From contig NW_004955473.1 in assembly GCF_000276665.1 (NCBI RefSeq), positions 10,836,812-10,900,811 on the forward strand: a DNA stretch of 64,000 nucleotides, written 5' to 3'. The position numbers were made by a program, and so were the translations under genes. This document shows, piece after piece, positions 44,420 through 55,021 of the stretch. Position 1 is the first letter of the stretch. Each line of letters opens with the position of its first letter. A model generated the notes under the pieces. The model was not told where the DNA came from. It ran no database searches and saw only the letters and a list, made by a program, of their open reading frames with translations. Origin of the DNA: Chinchilla lanigera (lineage: Eukaryota > Chordata > Mammalia > Rodentia > Chinchillidae).

Positions 44420-44745
44420 CTATAGTGGAGATCCTTTGCATTCTTGTTCCCTGAGACCTGTGTGTCCTCATTTCCCACGGTTCCCCGCACTGTTCCTTTA
44501 GCGTCCCAGCCTTGGTGCTTTTGCAGTTTTTGTTCGCTCTCCCTGGATCACTGCTCCCTGATATTTCTGCGGCCTGTCCTTCACCTCCTTCAAGTCTTTG
44601 CTTGTCAGGTGCCCCCAAAGCAAACAGTGGCCACCATATTTGAAATTACAACTGCTAGGGTTGGAAATGTAGCTGGTAATAGAGTGCCTGCCTTGCATGC
44701 GTGAGGCCCTGGGTTCAATCCTCAGCACTAAAAAGAAGTAAATAG
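44420..44745 (+). mobile_element. L2 fragment and dID SINE
   Basis: 'cattcttgttccctgagacc' to 'cacctccttcaagtctttgc' follows an L2 block. A dID follows (GGAAATGTAGCTGGTAATAG...CTCAGCACTAAA). Confidence 0.65.
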
Positions 44746-44837
44746 ATCAAAATAAAATGACAGTGCTTCCCGTACTATTCCCTTTCTCTCTTTCACTGCT
44801 CTATAACTGCCCTCTACTATGGCATCTACCACTTTCT

Positions 44838-44985
44838 ATCTTTTTGTGACAGGGTCTCACCATGCAGTTCAGGTTGGCCTTGAGCTCACTTTGTAGCCCA
44901 GGCTGGTCTCAAACTTGCAATGATCCTCCTGCCTCAGCCTCCTGAGTGTTAGGATTACTGGCGTGCACCACCATGCCCAGCTATC
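44838..44985 (-). repeat. B1 SINE
   Basis: GTGACAGGGTCTCACCATGC ... GGCGTGCACCACCATGCCCA. Confidence 0.93.
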
Positions 44986-45034
44986 ACTTTTTAAAAGAAC
45001 TGCAATGTAGTTCTGTTACATATTATGTTTCTTT

Positions 45035-45175
45035 ACCCTCCTACCCCTGCTAGGATATCAGCTCCATAAGAATCTTTGTTTTGCTCACTGACCTATCCCA
45101 AATGCTTAAAATTGTATTGGACATCATATGTGTGCTCAGGGGATATTTGCTGAACAAGTCAATAAACATTTCATG
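45035..45175 (+). mobile_element. L2 3' end
   Basis: GATATCAGCTCCATAAGAAT, TTTGCTCACTGACCTATCCC and GGATATTTGCTGAACAAGTC follow the L2 3' UTR order. Confidence 0.75.
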
Positions 45176-45299
45176 AACATGCCAGACCCTGCATAAATAC
45201 TTGACAGGTGAATTGTCAGTTGGGAGATGTGAACGTACCTGGGGGATGGTGTCTAGATTGTATTAAAATTTTAAGTTATTTGCTTTTATTTTTATTTAT

Positions 45300-45445
45300 T
45301 TATTTTTACACAGGATCTTGCAATGTAACTTAAACTGGCCTCAAACTCCCTATGTAATCAAGGCTGAGCTCAAACTTGAAATCCTCCTGCCTCAGCCTCC
45401 TAAGTGCTGAAATTACAGACATGCACGCTCACACCACCAATATTT
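45300..45445 (-). repeat. B1 SINE
   Basis: ACACAGGATCTTGCAATGTA ... GAAATTACAGACATGCACGC; old. Confidence 0.82.
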
Positions 45446-45449
45446 ACAT

Positions 45450-46655
45450 TTTATATGCAGGGATTCATATAGGTGTGACCTTAGAAAAACATAATCTACA
45501 GACATTTTGTAATTGTTTTTGACTAAAGAGAAGGAAAAGATAGAGAAGAAAAAGACTGAGAGGTATTACACTGGAACATTTGAAATAGCCAATGTTCCAC
45601 CAATGACAAATGTTGCAAATGGCAATTTAATATGCTTCCATATAAGAGAAAGGAAAATGGATGGTGTAAAGACTCAGAGGAAATGAGAAAGAGATGAGAT
45701 CAAGCCTGAACAGAGGCTTTAGCTTTGGCAGAAAGAGGACCTATCCTCAGGGGATTAAAGGGCATGCGACGTAGATAAGTAGAGCAGGATTTTGAGGGTG
45801 GCCGCTACACCTCAACAGCGGCGGGATTTTATGGAATGTAAGATGTGTGGTCCTGTGCCGAAAGGAACAGCAAACGTTTAGCCCTAGAAACCTTCGTGCG
45901 AAAGTAGTTACAAGTTAAAGCCCGAATAAATATAGTAGATGAAATGCAGAGCTGCTTTGAGTGAAGGGGTGAGGTGAACCCTGACTTCCAGGTTTTGCCC
46001 TCTGAGCCCTGGATGGGTTTGATGTACCTTCTGGCAGAAAGAGGTTCATACCTGCTGGGGATTGTTCTTGACTTATTATTCAGAAAACAGCATTTGTGAA
46101 GATCATTCCCATCCGAAGGCTTTTATCAACAGCATCTGCCTCTCAGTCTCCTGATTTTTACTCGGGTGTCTGGATCAGTAACCCTCTCACTACCTCCTTG
46201 CTGCCAGAAAGACTGCAGCTGTAATCTCCTCTCTGTGTGTTCACAAAATGCAAGCCGTTATCCGGTGCTGACAAAAGTAGCATCTCCAGCTAGCCCTGCT
46301 TTGCTCTGCTTTTGTTGTAGATGGCCCAGGTCCTACAGAATAGACTTGTTGCCTGTTTAGGGTGGGGACAGAAGAGCATGCCCTTGTCTGAAGCTAATGG
46401 AAAATTCTATCTGGGCTTTCTATATACTAATCTGTTCCTATGGCAATACCCAACCTACTCAGTGTGCAGAAAAGCAAACAACCCAACAGCAGCAGTGTCA
46501 AGGCCAGGGAGCTGTCACTGTGTGTCTGGAGTGAGGAGGAGGTGCAGGCTATGAGAGCTGAAGCCCAGGAGAGAGGCTGTTATGGCAGTGGGATTTGTGT
46601 TCAGAGAGGAAGGCTGTAGAGGCCAAAGACCTGAATAGGTCTGAGAGAGTGTCCC
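45450..46655. other. Upstream intergenic DNA, nothing recognised
   Basis: About 1.2 kb without assignable features. Small open frames near 46166-46554 show no domain or splice context. Confidence 0.5.
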
Positions 46656-46850
46656 GAATACAGGTAATAAGGGTTAGCATGCAGTCTGAAGTGCTTATCT
46701 CTCATAATCCCTTCAGTAGCCCTATGACCTAAGTTGTCCTTTTATTTTTGTTTTCATTCAGAGCCTAGAAGGGTGCCTGGCATATAGCAGGTACTCAAGC
46801 CAAGTTAGGTCGCTCCTTTACCTAAATCCCTGCAGTGGATTCTCACTTGC
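46656..46850 (+). repeat. MIR/L2 fragments
   Basis: CTCATAATCCCTTCAGTAGC and GGTGCCTGGCATATAGCAGG are MIR/L2-type blocks. Confidence 0.6.
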
Positions 46851-47017
46851 TGGAGACAAACGCAGGATACTCTGGAAGCACAGAGGAGCAGTCCAGGACC
46901 TAGATCAGAGCTGTCTCCAGCAAGACTTTGGGCTGTGTGTGTATGTGTTTGTGTGGTGCCTCATGCATGCTGGCGAGTACCCTCCTGGCACTCCAAGGCT
47001 GTAGTCTGGTTTTTTGG

Positions 47018-47175
47018 TTTTTTTTTTTTGTCTTTTTGAGACAGGGTCTCGCTATGCAGTCCAGGCTGGCCTTGAGCTCACTTTGTAGCCCAGGCTGGAC
47101 TGGAACTCGCAGCGATCCTCCTGCCTCAGCCTCGTGAGTGCTGGGATTACAGGCGTGCACCACCACGCCCGGCCA
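47018..47175 (-). repeat. B1 SINE, well preserved
   Basis: GAGACAGGGTCTCGCTATGC ... GCGTGCACCACCACGCCCGG; close to the apparent local consensus. Confidence 0.95.
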
Positions 47176-47284
47176 AAAACTTCAGTCTTGAAATGCAACC
47201 AGGAGTTTGCAGAATGAAGCAGTGGGAGCAAAGCATTCTAAACGGACAAACCAGCATGTGCTAATGCATAGAAGTGGAACAAAG

Positions 47285-47435
47285 CTGGGCATGGTGGTGC
47301 ATGGCTGTAATCTCAGCACTCAGAAGGCTGAAGCAAGAGGATTGCCATGAGTTTGAGGCCAGCCTGGGCTATACAGTGCATTGAAAGCCAGATTGAGCTA
47401 TGTAGCAAGACCCTGTCTCAAATTTTTAAAAAGTT
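47285..47435 (+). repeat. B1 SINE
   Basis: GCTGGGCATGGTGGTGCATG ... CCCTGTCTCAAATTTTTAAA. Confidence 0.9.
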
Positions 47436-47781
47436 AAACAAAACAACACCTTTGCAATTGCTGGAATGCACACGAGGAATAGCAGTTAGTGCTTTACAGC
47501 TGGAGTATAGCAGCTGTTAACACTTTACTGGATATTTATGATGTTTGCACTATGCTAATTGCATTCCATAGTGACATAGACTCCTTGACAAAACCCAAAT
47601 CAGGCTGCTCTGAGTTTTCTTTCTGATAGGCTCCAAATTTTGGCTCTGTTATAGGCCCATTTAGCCCAGTTTTAGGAAGAATTATGTTTGTTCAATCAAA
47701 ATACCCACCCTGAATATCTGATATCTGATCAGATTCCTCATCGCCTACTCATTGCTCTGACCTCCCTCCAGCGAGAATTCT

Positions 47782-47960
47782 GTTGCTAGGCAGGGAGCTG
47801 CATGCCTGTAATCCTAACACTTGGGAGACTGAGGCAGGAGGATTCCAGCCTAGGAAATTTAAGGACTTAGTGAGACCCAGTCTCAAAAAGAATAAAAACT
47901 GGGGATGTGGCTCAGCGTGAAGACCCTGGATTTGATCCCCAGTACTGAAAATAGAATAAA
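47782..47960 (+). repeat. B1-dID dimeric SINE
   Basis: AGGCAGGGAGCTGCATGCCT ... GGATGTGGCTCAGCGTGAAG ... CCCAGTACTGAAAAT. Confidence 0.85.
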
Positions 47961-48027
47961 ATGAAATAAAGCAAGAATACTATTGAGTCTACCTAGCAAG
48001 ATTTCCCCTGGTTTTGATATTAATGTT

Positions 48028-48232
48028 TAGGGCTGGGGATTTAGCTCAGCGGCACAGAGCCTTCCTGACAAGCGCAAGGTTGTCAGTTTGATTCCTGGTA
48101 CCAGAAAACAAAACAAAACAAAACAAAAAATCTAACCAAGTGTTTTGGGGCTGGGGATTTAGCTCAGCGGCACAGCACCTGCCTGGTAAGCATGAGGTCA
48201 TGAGTTCGATTCCTGGTACTGGAAAAAAAAAT
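48028..48232 (+). repeat. Two ID SINEs, same orientation
   Basis: 48028-48128 and 48147-48232. Each has GGGGATTTAGCTCAGCGGCA (A box) and a B-box-like GTTYGATTCC. The first ends in (AAAAC)n and the second in an A run. They are among the best preserved ID copies here. Confidence 0.94.
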
Positions 48233-48540
48233 AGTCTAATATAAATGCATAGTAGTTTTTCATCCATTGACCTCCCTTTCCTGTAGCCAGGCTGTATATT
48301 CTCACTTTTGCTTGCTGTGCTTGGAGTTGAACCCAATCTCTTTTCAGTACTGCAAAATCCTATCATATAGGGGTCCCTGTGCTTGTCAGGATGGTCCTGA
48401 ATAAAGTCAGTTCTTTAACAAGTATCATGAAGACAAATATAACAATAGCTGATGACATTTCATCCTCATTGGATCTTTTTTCTAAAGGAAAGAACAACTG
48501 GGATGGGGGAAAGAAATGAAGGAAGGGAAATAATATATAT

Positions 48541-48574
48541 TTGTGTGTGTGTATACACACACACACACACACAA
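48541..48574. repeat. (TG)n-TA-(CA)n inverted microsatellite
   Basis: TGTGTGTGTGTAT runs directly into ACACACACACACACACAC, giving a near-perfect short palindrome. Confidence 0.92.
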
Positions 48575-48645
48575 GATAGCTACTATAATTGTGCTACTAA
48601 TTTCTATTGGTTTATTGAAAGGAACAGTTAACTTTAATTGTTTTA

Positions 48646-48740
48646 GGGGCTGGGGATTTAGCTCAGCAGCAAAGCGCCTGCCTGGCAAGTGCAAGGTCGT
48701 GAGTTCGGTTCCCGGTACCAGAGAAAAACAAAAAAAAACT
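48646..48740 (+). repeat. ID SINE
   Basis: GGGGATTTAGCTCAGCAGCA ... GAGTTCGGTTCCCGGTACCA, flanked by ACTTTAATTGTTTTA / ACTTTAATTGTTTTA. Confidence 0.95.
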
Positions 48741-48790
48741 TTAATTGTTTTATCAATCTTGCATACCTATATCTGGTAATCTGAGCAACT

Positions 48791-48931
48791 ACTTTGAAGA
48801 TAACAATATGCAATGTAATAACCATTGTTAATTTTCTGTCATCTTGTTTTGAAATTCTGCATTGTTTTTATTGTTTTTTGTGATTTTGTTTTTGTTTTGC
48901 TTTATTCTCTTTAAAATTAAAAAAAAAAAAA
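48791..48931 (+). mobile_element. Short poly(A)-tailed retroposon, second copy
   Basis: ACTTTGAAGATAACAATATG ... CCATTGTTAATTTTCTGTCA ... then TTAAAATTAAAAAAAAAAAA. It aligns with the insert at 10652-10824 from the same start base. No clear target duplication. Confidence 0.65.
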
Positions 48932-48944
48932 CCTCATTGCAACC

Positions 48945-49060
48945 GTGTGAGGGAAGCCATTTGTAATTCCTCTTGTACAGATAAAAAACGCTGGAGACCA
49001 AGAGGTTAGGTTGCCCAAGGACTCAAAACTAGTAAGTCATAGAGGTGTGGGTTCTTGATG
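48945..49060 (+). repeat. MIR fragment
   Basis: AATTCCTCTTGTACAGATAA ... GTTGCCCAAGGACTCAAAAC ... GTAAGTCATAGAGGTGTGGG. Confidence 0.7.
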
Positions 49061-49129
49061 ATGAGGGGCTGGAAAGAGTCTGACAGAGAGCTGAGGCTCT
49101 AGAGGGATCTTCTTGGCCAGGACAAATGC

Positions 49130-49330
49130 TTCTGTCCTAGTCTATTTGGGCTGTCACGACAAAATCCCAGACTCAGTGGTTTAAAAATAGAAATTCGTTT
49201 TGTCATGGTTCTGCAGGCTGGGAGTCGAAGATCAAGATGTGTGAAAGTTCAGTTTCTTCTAACCCTCTCTGCTTGGTTTGTAAATGGCCTCCTTTTTGTT
49301 GTACCCTCACATGATTTTTGTTTGTTTGCT
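49130..49330 (+). repeat. Old interspersed repeat, class not assigned
   Basis: 'tagtctatttgggctgtcac', 'aatagaaattcgttttgtca' and 'ggttctgcaggctgggag' are familiar mammalian repeat blocks (MaLR-associated type). I cannot assign the family. Confidence 0.45.
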
Positions 49331-49332
49331 TG

Positions 49333-49486
49333 TTTTTTTGTCTTTTTGAGACAGGGTCTCTCTATGCAGTTAAGGCTGGCCTTGAGCTCACTTTGTAGCC
49401 CAGGCTGGCCTCGAACTTGCAATGATCCTCCTGCCTCAGCCTCCTGAGTGCTGGGATTACAGGTGTGCGCCACCATGCCCGGTCAT
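49333..49486 (-). repeat. B1 SINE
   Basis: GAGACAGGGTCTCTCTATGC ... GCGCCACCATGCCCGG, flanked by CATGATTTTTGT / CATGATTTTTGT. Confidence 0.95.
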
Positions 49487-49559
49487 GATTTTTGTGCATG
49501 TGCGTCTCTGCTGTCTCTTTTTATGTCTTACTCTCCCGTTCTTATAAAGACACCAGTCA

Positions 49560-49864
49560 GATTGTATTAGTCACTTGCCCATTGCTGGGTCAAAATACTC
49601 TGCACTTGCAACTTAAATGAGGAGAGGTTTGGCTCCCAGTTTCCATGGATTCTGTCTACTGTTGACTGGCTCCAAAGCAGAGAATCATGACAGAAGGGCA
49701 CGGCAGAGGAAAGCTGTTCACAATGTGGTAGCCAGGTTGCAGAGGGAAAAATTGGGAGCTGGGGACCAGAAGCAACTTACACCCCCAATGACCTGCTACT
49801 TCAGACCTAGCCCTACCCCTCAATATGAGAATTGTGCAAGAGATGTGAGGGTGGTTGAACATGC
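49560..49864 (+). repeat. Old interspersed repeat, class not assigned
   Basis: 'attagtcacttgcccattgc', 'tgacagaagggcacggcaga' and 'gaaagctgttcacaatgtgg' form a common rodent repeat order. The family could not be assigned. Confidence 0.5.
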
Positions 49865-50029
49865 AAACCAATAAATGAGATATACCACATCAACAGAATG
49901 AAGGACAAAAGCCATATTATTATCTCAACAGATGCAGAAAAGGCATTTGATAAAATTCAACATCCCTTCATAATAAAGACTGAACAAATTAGGTGTAAAA
50001 GGATTGTACCTCAAAATAATAAAGACCAT

Positions 50030-50450
50030 GCTGGGTACAGTAGCACACATCTGTAATCCCAGTTACTTGGGAAACTGAAGCAGGACGATTATAAATTCAA
50101 GGCTAGCCTGTACATCTTAGCAAGACCCTGTTTCAAAATGAAAAAGAAAAGGGCTGAGACTGGGCATACACCTGTTACAACAGTGCTCTGGGAGGCTAAG
50201 GCAGGAGGATCACAAGTTTGCACCCAGCCTGGACAACTCAGCAAGTTAGTGAGACCTGGCCCCAAAATGAAAAAGGTTGAAATAAAAAATAAAAACGATT
50301 GGTGATGTAGCTCATTGCAAAGGCTTCAGTCCACATTACTGGGGTGGGGGAGGGAGGGAAGGAAGGAAGGAGGAAGGGAAAGAAGGAGGGGAATGAGAAT
50401 AGCTGGGGATGTTACTCAGTGGTAGAACACCTCTGGTTCAAGCCCCAGTA
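50030..50450 (+). repeat. SINE cluster (B1-derived, B1-dID, dID) with (GGAA)n run
   Basis: GGGTACAGTAGCACACATCT (50035), GGGCATACACCTGTTACAAC (50162) with a dID half, a GGGAAGGAAGGAAGGAGGAA run (about 50350-50390), and GGGGATGTTACTCAGTGGTA (50406). Confidence 0.8.
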
Positions 50451-50794
50451 CTGAAAAAAGAAAAATAATTCAGCAGAGTTGCAGGATATAAAGTCAGTAC
50501 ACAAAATCAGTAACAGGACTACATACAAAAAGAAAACTATCTGAAATAGAAATCAAAAAAGCAATCCCATTTTTAATAGCTACAAAAGTAATATACCTAG
50601 GAATAAATTTAACTGAAGAGGTCAAAGATCTCTACAATGAAAATTATAAAACACTGATTAAAGAAGTTGAAGACGATAAAACAAAAGGGATAGACAGCCC
50701 ATGTTCATGGATTGAAAGAGTCGATATCATTAAAATACTCACACTAACTAAGTGATCTACAGATTCAGTGAAATTCCTATCAAAACTCCAATGA

Positions 50795-50935
50795 CACAGC
50801 TGGGTGCAGTGGTACATGCATATACTGCTCGGGAGGGTGGAGCAGGAGGACGTGAGTTTGAGGCCAGCCTGGGTACACAGTGAGTTCAAGTCTAGTCTGG
50901 GATATGTAACAAGACCTTATCTAAAAAAAAAGATA
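50795..50935 (+). repeat. B1 SINE
   Basis: GGGTGCAGTGGTACATGCAT ... CTTATCTAAAAAAAAAG. Confidence 0.85.
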
Positions 50936-51249
50936 TTCATGACAGAACTATAAAAATAATCCTAAATTTCATATGGAACCATGAAAACCCTGAGTAGATT
51001 AAATGTAAAATCTGAAACTATGAAAATAGTAGAACAAACATAGGGGAAATGCTTAGGTTATTAAAACTGGCAAGGATTTTTTTGGACAAGACTCCAAAAG
51101 CACAGTAAGCAAAAGCAAAAATGGGCAAATTGGATTACGATAAAGTAAAAAGTTTCTGCACAGCGAAAAAACAAAACAAAACAGCGCAATCAACAGAATA
51201 AAGACAATCTACAGAAGGTACAAGTAGTGACAATCAAATCAGATGTAAC

Positions 51250-51490
51250 AAGCTGGATGTTGTAGAGTACACCTATAATCCTGGCACTAGGGAGGCTAAG
51301 GCAGGAGGATGCCACAAAATTTAAAGCAGCCTGCCCAAGCCGGGCGTGGTGGTACTCGGGTGGCTGAGGCAGGAGGATTGTTGTGAGTTTAAGACCAGCC
51401 TGGGCTACAAAGTGAGCTCAAGGCCAGCCTGAACTGCATAGCAAGACCCTATCTCAAAAAGACAAAAACAAAACAAAACAAAAAAAACCT
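51250..51490 (+). repeat. B1-derived piece and B1 SINE
   Basis: A partial copy (51250-51335) is followed by a B1 (51338-51487: CCGGGCGTGGTGGTACTCGG, which lacks part of the left arm). Confidence 0.88.
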
Positions 51491-51779
51491 CCCAGATGTA
51501 ACCAAAAAATCTAGATGTTCAAAATTACTGACAGGACTATTTAATATATGCCATAGATCTGTGCTACTAAAGGGGAACTGTGTCCTAAATTTATATTGCA
51601 CCCTGAGATATTATGTGTGTTTTTCACTCTCCCTGTATTCTTTTCTATCTTAAAAATGATGCTTCAAAATACACATAATTATAAGTGCAGAAAAATAAGT
51701 GCTTATAGTTTGGGCTCTTGGAGAACTAAAGCAGGAGAATATTTACACCCAGGAAATCAAGTCCAACCCAGGCAACAAG

Positions 51780-51885
51780 GGGCTGGGGATTTAGCTCAGC
51801 GGCATAGCGCCTGCCTGGCAAGCGCAAGGTTGTGAGTTCGATTCCCGGTACCGGAAAACAACAACAACAACAACAAAAAATAAAC
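51780..51885 (+). repeat. ID SINE, near consensus
   Basis: GGGGATTTAGCTCAGCGGCA, GAGTTCGATTCCCGGTACCG, then (AAC)n. A and B boxes are intact by eye. Confidence 0.95.
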
Positions 51886-51929
51886 AACGCAGGCAACACA
51901 GTGAGACCTCATCCATAAAAATACAAAAA

Positions 51930-52640
51930 TAGCAGATCGTAGTGGTGCACTCAGGGGACAGAGACAGGAAGATCTCAAGTGCCAGGTCAGTTGTAGCTAC
52001 ATGTAAGTTCAAGGCCAGCCTGGAGTATATAGTGAGATCCTTTTTCAAAAAAACAAACAAAAAACAAAAAACAAAGAAAAAAACAACCAAAAAACCGAAC
52101 CAAAACAAAACAGACAAACCTGCAATAAATAAATAAATGTTTAAAAATTTTAAAACCACTTAGAACTCAGGCATGGTGGTGCATGCCTTTAATTCCAGAA
52201 GTCTGAGAAGGTGAGGAGGAAGAGTGCAAATTCTAGCTCAGCCAAGGCAGCTTTGTGAGACCTTGTGCCAAAAATAAAAATTAAAAACATTGTAGATATG
52301 TAATTCAGTAAAAAAGAAAAGGAGCCCTGCTTGGTCGCGCATACCTCTAATGCCAGCACTGTGGCAGGGGGGATACTGAGGCAGGGGGCTCACTGCAAGT
52401 TTGAGGCTGGCCTTGGCTTCCTAGTGTTTTCAAGGTCAGCCTGAACTGCAGAGCAAGACCCTGTCTCAAAAAAAAAAAAAATTAGCCATACGTGGTGGCA
52501 CGCCTATAATCCCAGCGCTCGGGAGGCTGAGGCAGCAGGATCGTGGTGAGTTCCAGACCAGCCTGGGCTACAAAGTGAGCTCAAGGCCAGACTGAACCGC
52601 ATAGCAAGACCCTGTCTCAAAAAGACAAAAAAAAAATCAA
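51930..52640 (+). repeat. Run of four B1-type SINEs
   Basis: About 51930-52080 (decayed), 52165-52290 (CAGGCATGGTGGTGCATGCC), 52325-52480 (GCTTGGTCGCGCATACCTCT) and 52483-52638 (CATACGTGGTGGCACGCCTA). All are in one orientation. Confidence 0.87.
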
Positions 52641-52804
52641 AACTTTGAACCATGTATTTCTGTCATTTAATAAAATAAATTTAATTTTAAAAGAAATGCT
52701 ATCAAATTTTCATGCAGACATTTTTTGTTGATACTCTATTCCAAAATCAACTTCACGTTTGTTGGACATATAAATGTATACAACAAAACTTTTCCATGTT
52801 TCCT

Positions 52805-52893
52805 TTGCAGCGTTGGGGATCAAACCCAAACCCAGGGCCACACACAGGCTGAGTCAGCCAAGTGTTCTGCCACTGAGCTCTGTGCCTGGCCTT
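52805..52893 (-). repeat. dID SINE
   Basis: TTGGGGATCAAACCCAAACC ... CACTGAGCTCTGTGCCTGGC. Confidence 0.75.
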
Positions 52894-53234
52894 GAATTCT
52901 TAAAGAAAATATAAAAGAATATATTTTTATTATACTGTAAAAAAAAGATTGATCCTTTAGACTCATGTTTTCATGCTTTTTGCTCTCCTATCTGAAAGAA
53001 TTTTGAAAAGTCATGAATCTTCTTGCACATATTTAATTTGACATAAAAGTGTTTGCATTATAAGTTAAAGTAATTATGAAGTACAGCTTTTGCTTAGCAT
53101 GCATGGTGCCTTGGTTTCAACCCCCAGTACAAGATAAAAAAGAAAGCAACAAAATATGTAATTTGCAATCTATTATAAATGTTTGTATATATTATGACTT
53201 AGATCCAAAATATCTTTCCAAATTCTCCTATGTT
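52894..53234. other. Intergenic DNA, little recognised
   Basis: AT-rich sequence. 'ttgcttagcatgcatggtgcc...cccccagtac' near 53090-53130 is a dID trace. Confidence 0.45.
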
Positions 53235-53812
53235 CAGAGGTGGATCTTCTGAAGTTGATTGGATCATGGGAGCTCTGATTTAGTCAGTGGATTAATACAT
53301 TGATGAGATCATCATCCAGTGGCATTCTGTTTTTGTCTTTTTTTGAGACAGGGTCTCGCTATGCAGTTCAGGCTGGCCTTGAGCTCACTTTGTAGCCCAG
53401 GCTGGCCTCGAACGCAAGGACCCTCCTGCCTCAGCCTCCTGAGTGCTGGGATTACAGCTGTGCACCACCACACCCGGCTTCAGTAGCATTCTTAAGAAAG
53501 GGTGGAAATTTAGGAAGTGGGGCATAGCTGAAGAGAGTGTGGGTCAGCGGGGCATGACCTTCGGGACTACATCCGGACCCCAGCCCCTTCGTCTCTGGCT
53601 CTTTCCCTGCTACATTCCTGCTTGCTAGGAAGTGAGCAGCTCTGTTCCACCACAACCTTCCTCATTGATGTTTTCTTTGCCTTGGGCTATAGCAATGGAG
53701 CCAGCTTAACATGAACTAAAACCTCTGAAATCATGGACCAAATAAATCCTTCCCCATGTATGTTGTTTTTCTCAGGTGTTTGGTATTATCAACAAGAAGC
53801 TGACTAACAGTG
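53235..53812 (+). mobile_element. MaLR-type LTR with a nested B1
   Basis: GATTGGATCATGGGAGCTCT, GGGGCATGACCTTCGGGACT, GACCAAATAAATCCTTCCCC and CAGGTGTTTGGTATTATCAA with 'gctgactaacagt' give a MaLR LTR order. The antisense B1 at 53335-53478 is flanked by CAGTGGCATTCT / CAGTAGCATTCT. Confidence 0.82.
53335..53478 (-). repeat. B1 SINE
   Basis: GAGACAGGGTCTCGCTATGC ... GCACCACCACACCCGGC, inside the LTR. Confidence 0.94.
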
Positions 53813-54039
53813 TAAACACTGAATCCATCATTATTGTAAATGGCATCTAAATGCTGTAATGATATGATAACCATCATTCATTTTTCTTTTGTCATCATTC
53901 ATGTCATTTTAGATATACATAATGATCACATTCATCATAGAGAATTTGTACTTGTACATGATATAACGTGATTCTTCTTTTAGTCCCCTTTCCTTCCCCT
54001 CCTTTCAACCCATCTTCCCCTCCTTATTTACAAAAACTT

Positions 54040-54585
54040 TGTGATCGGGAACCTGGCCAAGATCCCCAACTGCCTGCATAAAGGGTATGGGGAAAGGACG
54101 AAATAAGAAACAGACAAATTTAGTAATGCATGACAGAGGGGCTGTGAGGTCAGTGCCTCAGGATGGGCAAAGACGAAGACACTCTGAGCCAGCCACTATT
54201 TATTGGGTGCGCACAATAATCCGAGGGAGTGTGGGATGACTCAGAGCACTGCATGATTTTATGCTGATGAGGATCTTAAACTGATGAAGATTATTTCAGA
54301 TGAGGATGGTGGGATGTGCAAAACCTAATTACAATAGCAGGTGAGAAGAGATAGCAGGATAGTACAGAGTTTGTCCTGTCCCTCAAATGAAACCCATTTT
54401 TTCTTACTGTTTGGTTCTCAAGGAACCAGGAAGTCTTCAGCTGATGTAATCTTGCCCTGGAGTGTCCCGGCATCACAGGACAATTGAGGCCTCAAGTGTG
54501 ACCAGAGGTACATAGAGTTATGTTTCCGCATACCATAGCTGGCTTGCACGGCAAGATGCTAGGCCTCAGATGAGCCCTAATCACA
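54040..54585 (-). mobile_element. Solo LTR, class II (ERVK/IAP-like), in the L1 3' UTR
   Basis: Read on the minus strand it is a TG...CA element of 546 bp, starting TGTGATTAGGGCTCATCTGA and ending TTCCCGATCACA, with an AATAAATAGTGGCTGG signal near its middle-right. The class assignment rests on its overall look. I see no clean 6-bp target duplication. Confidence 0.6.
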
Positions 54586-55021
54586 ATTTGATTAGGAAAT
54601 GATTTTTCCCCAAAAATTATATACAGTGCTTCTCCACACTTTGTTTCTATATTGTCTTCTAGTCTCTTGTTTTCCATTTCTCTTCCTACTTTTCCTATCG
54701 CCCACCTCCTTACAAACATTTTCCTCCTATGTCACAATATCTATTATACATTTTGGTCCCTATTTATATTTTTGGTTTCTCACACCAGAGAAACCATGTG
54801 ATATTTGAATGTGTATGTCCGATTTATTTCCCTTAAGAGTATGGTCTCAAGGTGCATCAATTTACGTAGAAACACCTCAGGTTTATCCTTTTATGGCAGA
54901 ATAGTACTCCATTGTATAGAAAACCCACATCTTCTTTATCCATTCATCTGGTGATAAGCATTGGGGCTGTTTCCAAGATTTAGCTGTTACAAACTGCTGC
55001 TGTAAACATGGGTGCACAAGT

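Larger units (their letters stand above)
49865..51240 (+). mobile_element. L1 ORF2 fragment, broken by SINEs
   Basis: The sense strand encodes parts of the L1 reverse transcriptase, including [15 protein letters not shown] (49928-49972) with the F-D of motif A. After SINE insertions come segments like IAIPFLIATKVIYLGINLT and LYNENYKTLI. The sequence is not open throughout. SINEs at about 50030-50150, 50155-50335, 50400-50450 and 50795-50935 interrupt it. Confidence 0.85.

Noticed and set aside
51595..51835. 79-codon open frame near 51596
   Set aside because: It spans intergenic DNA into an ID SINE and has no supporting features.
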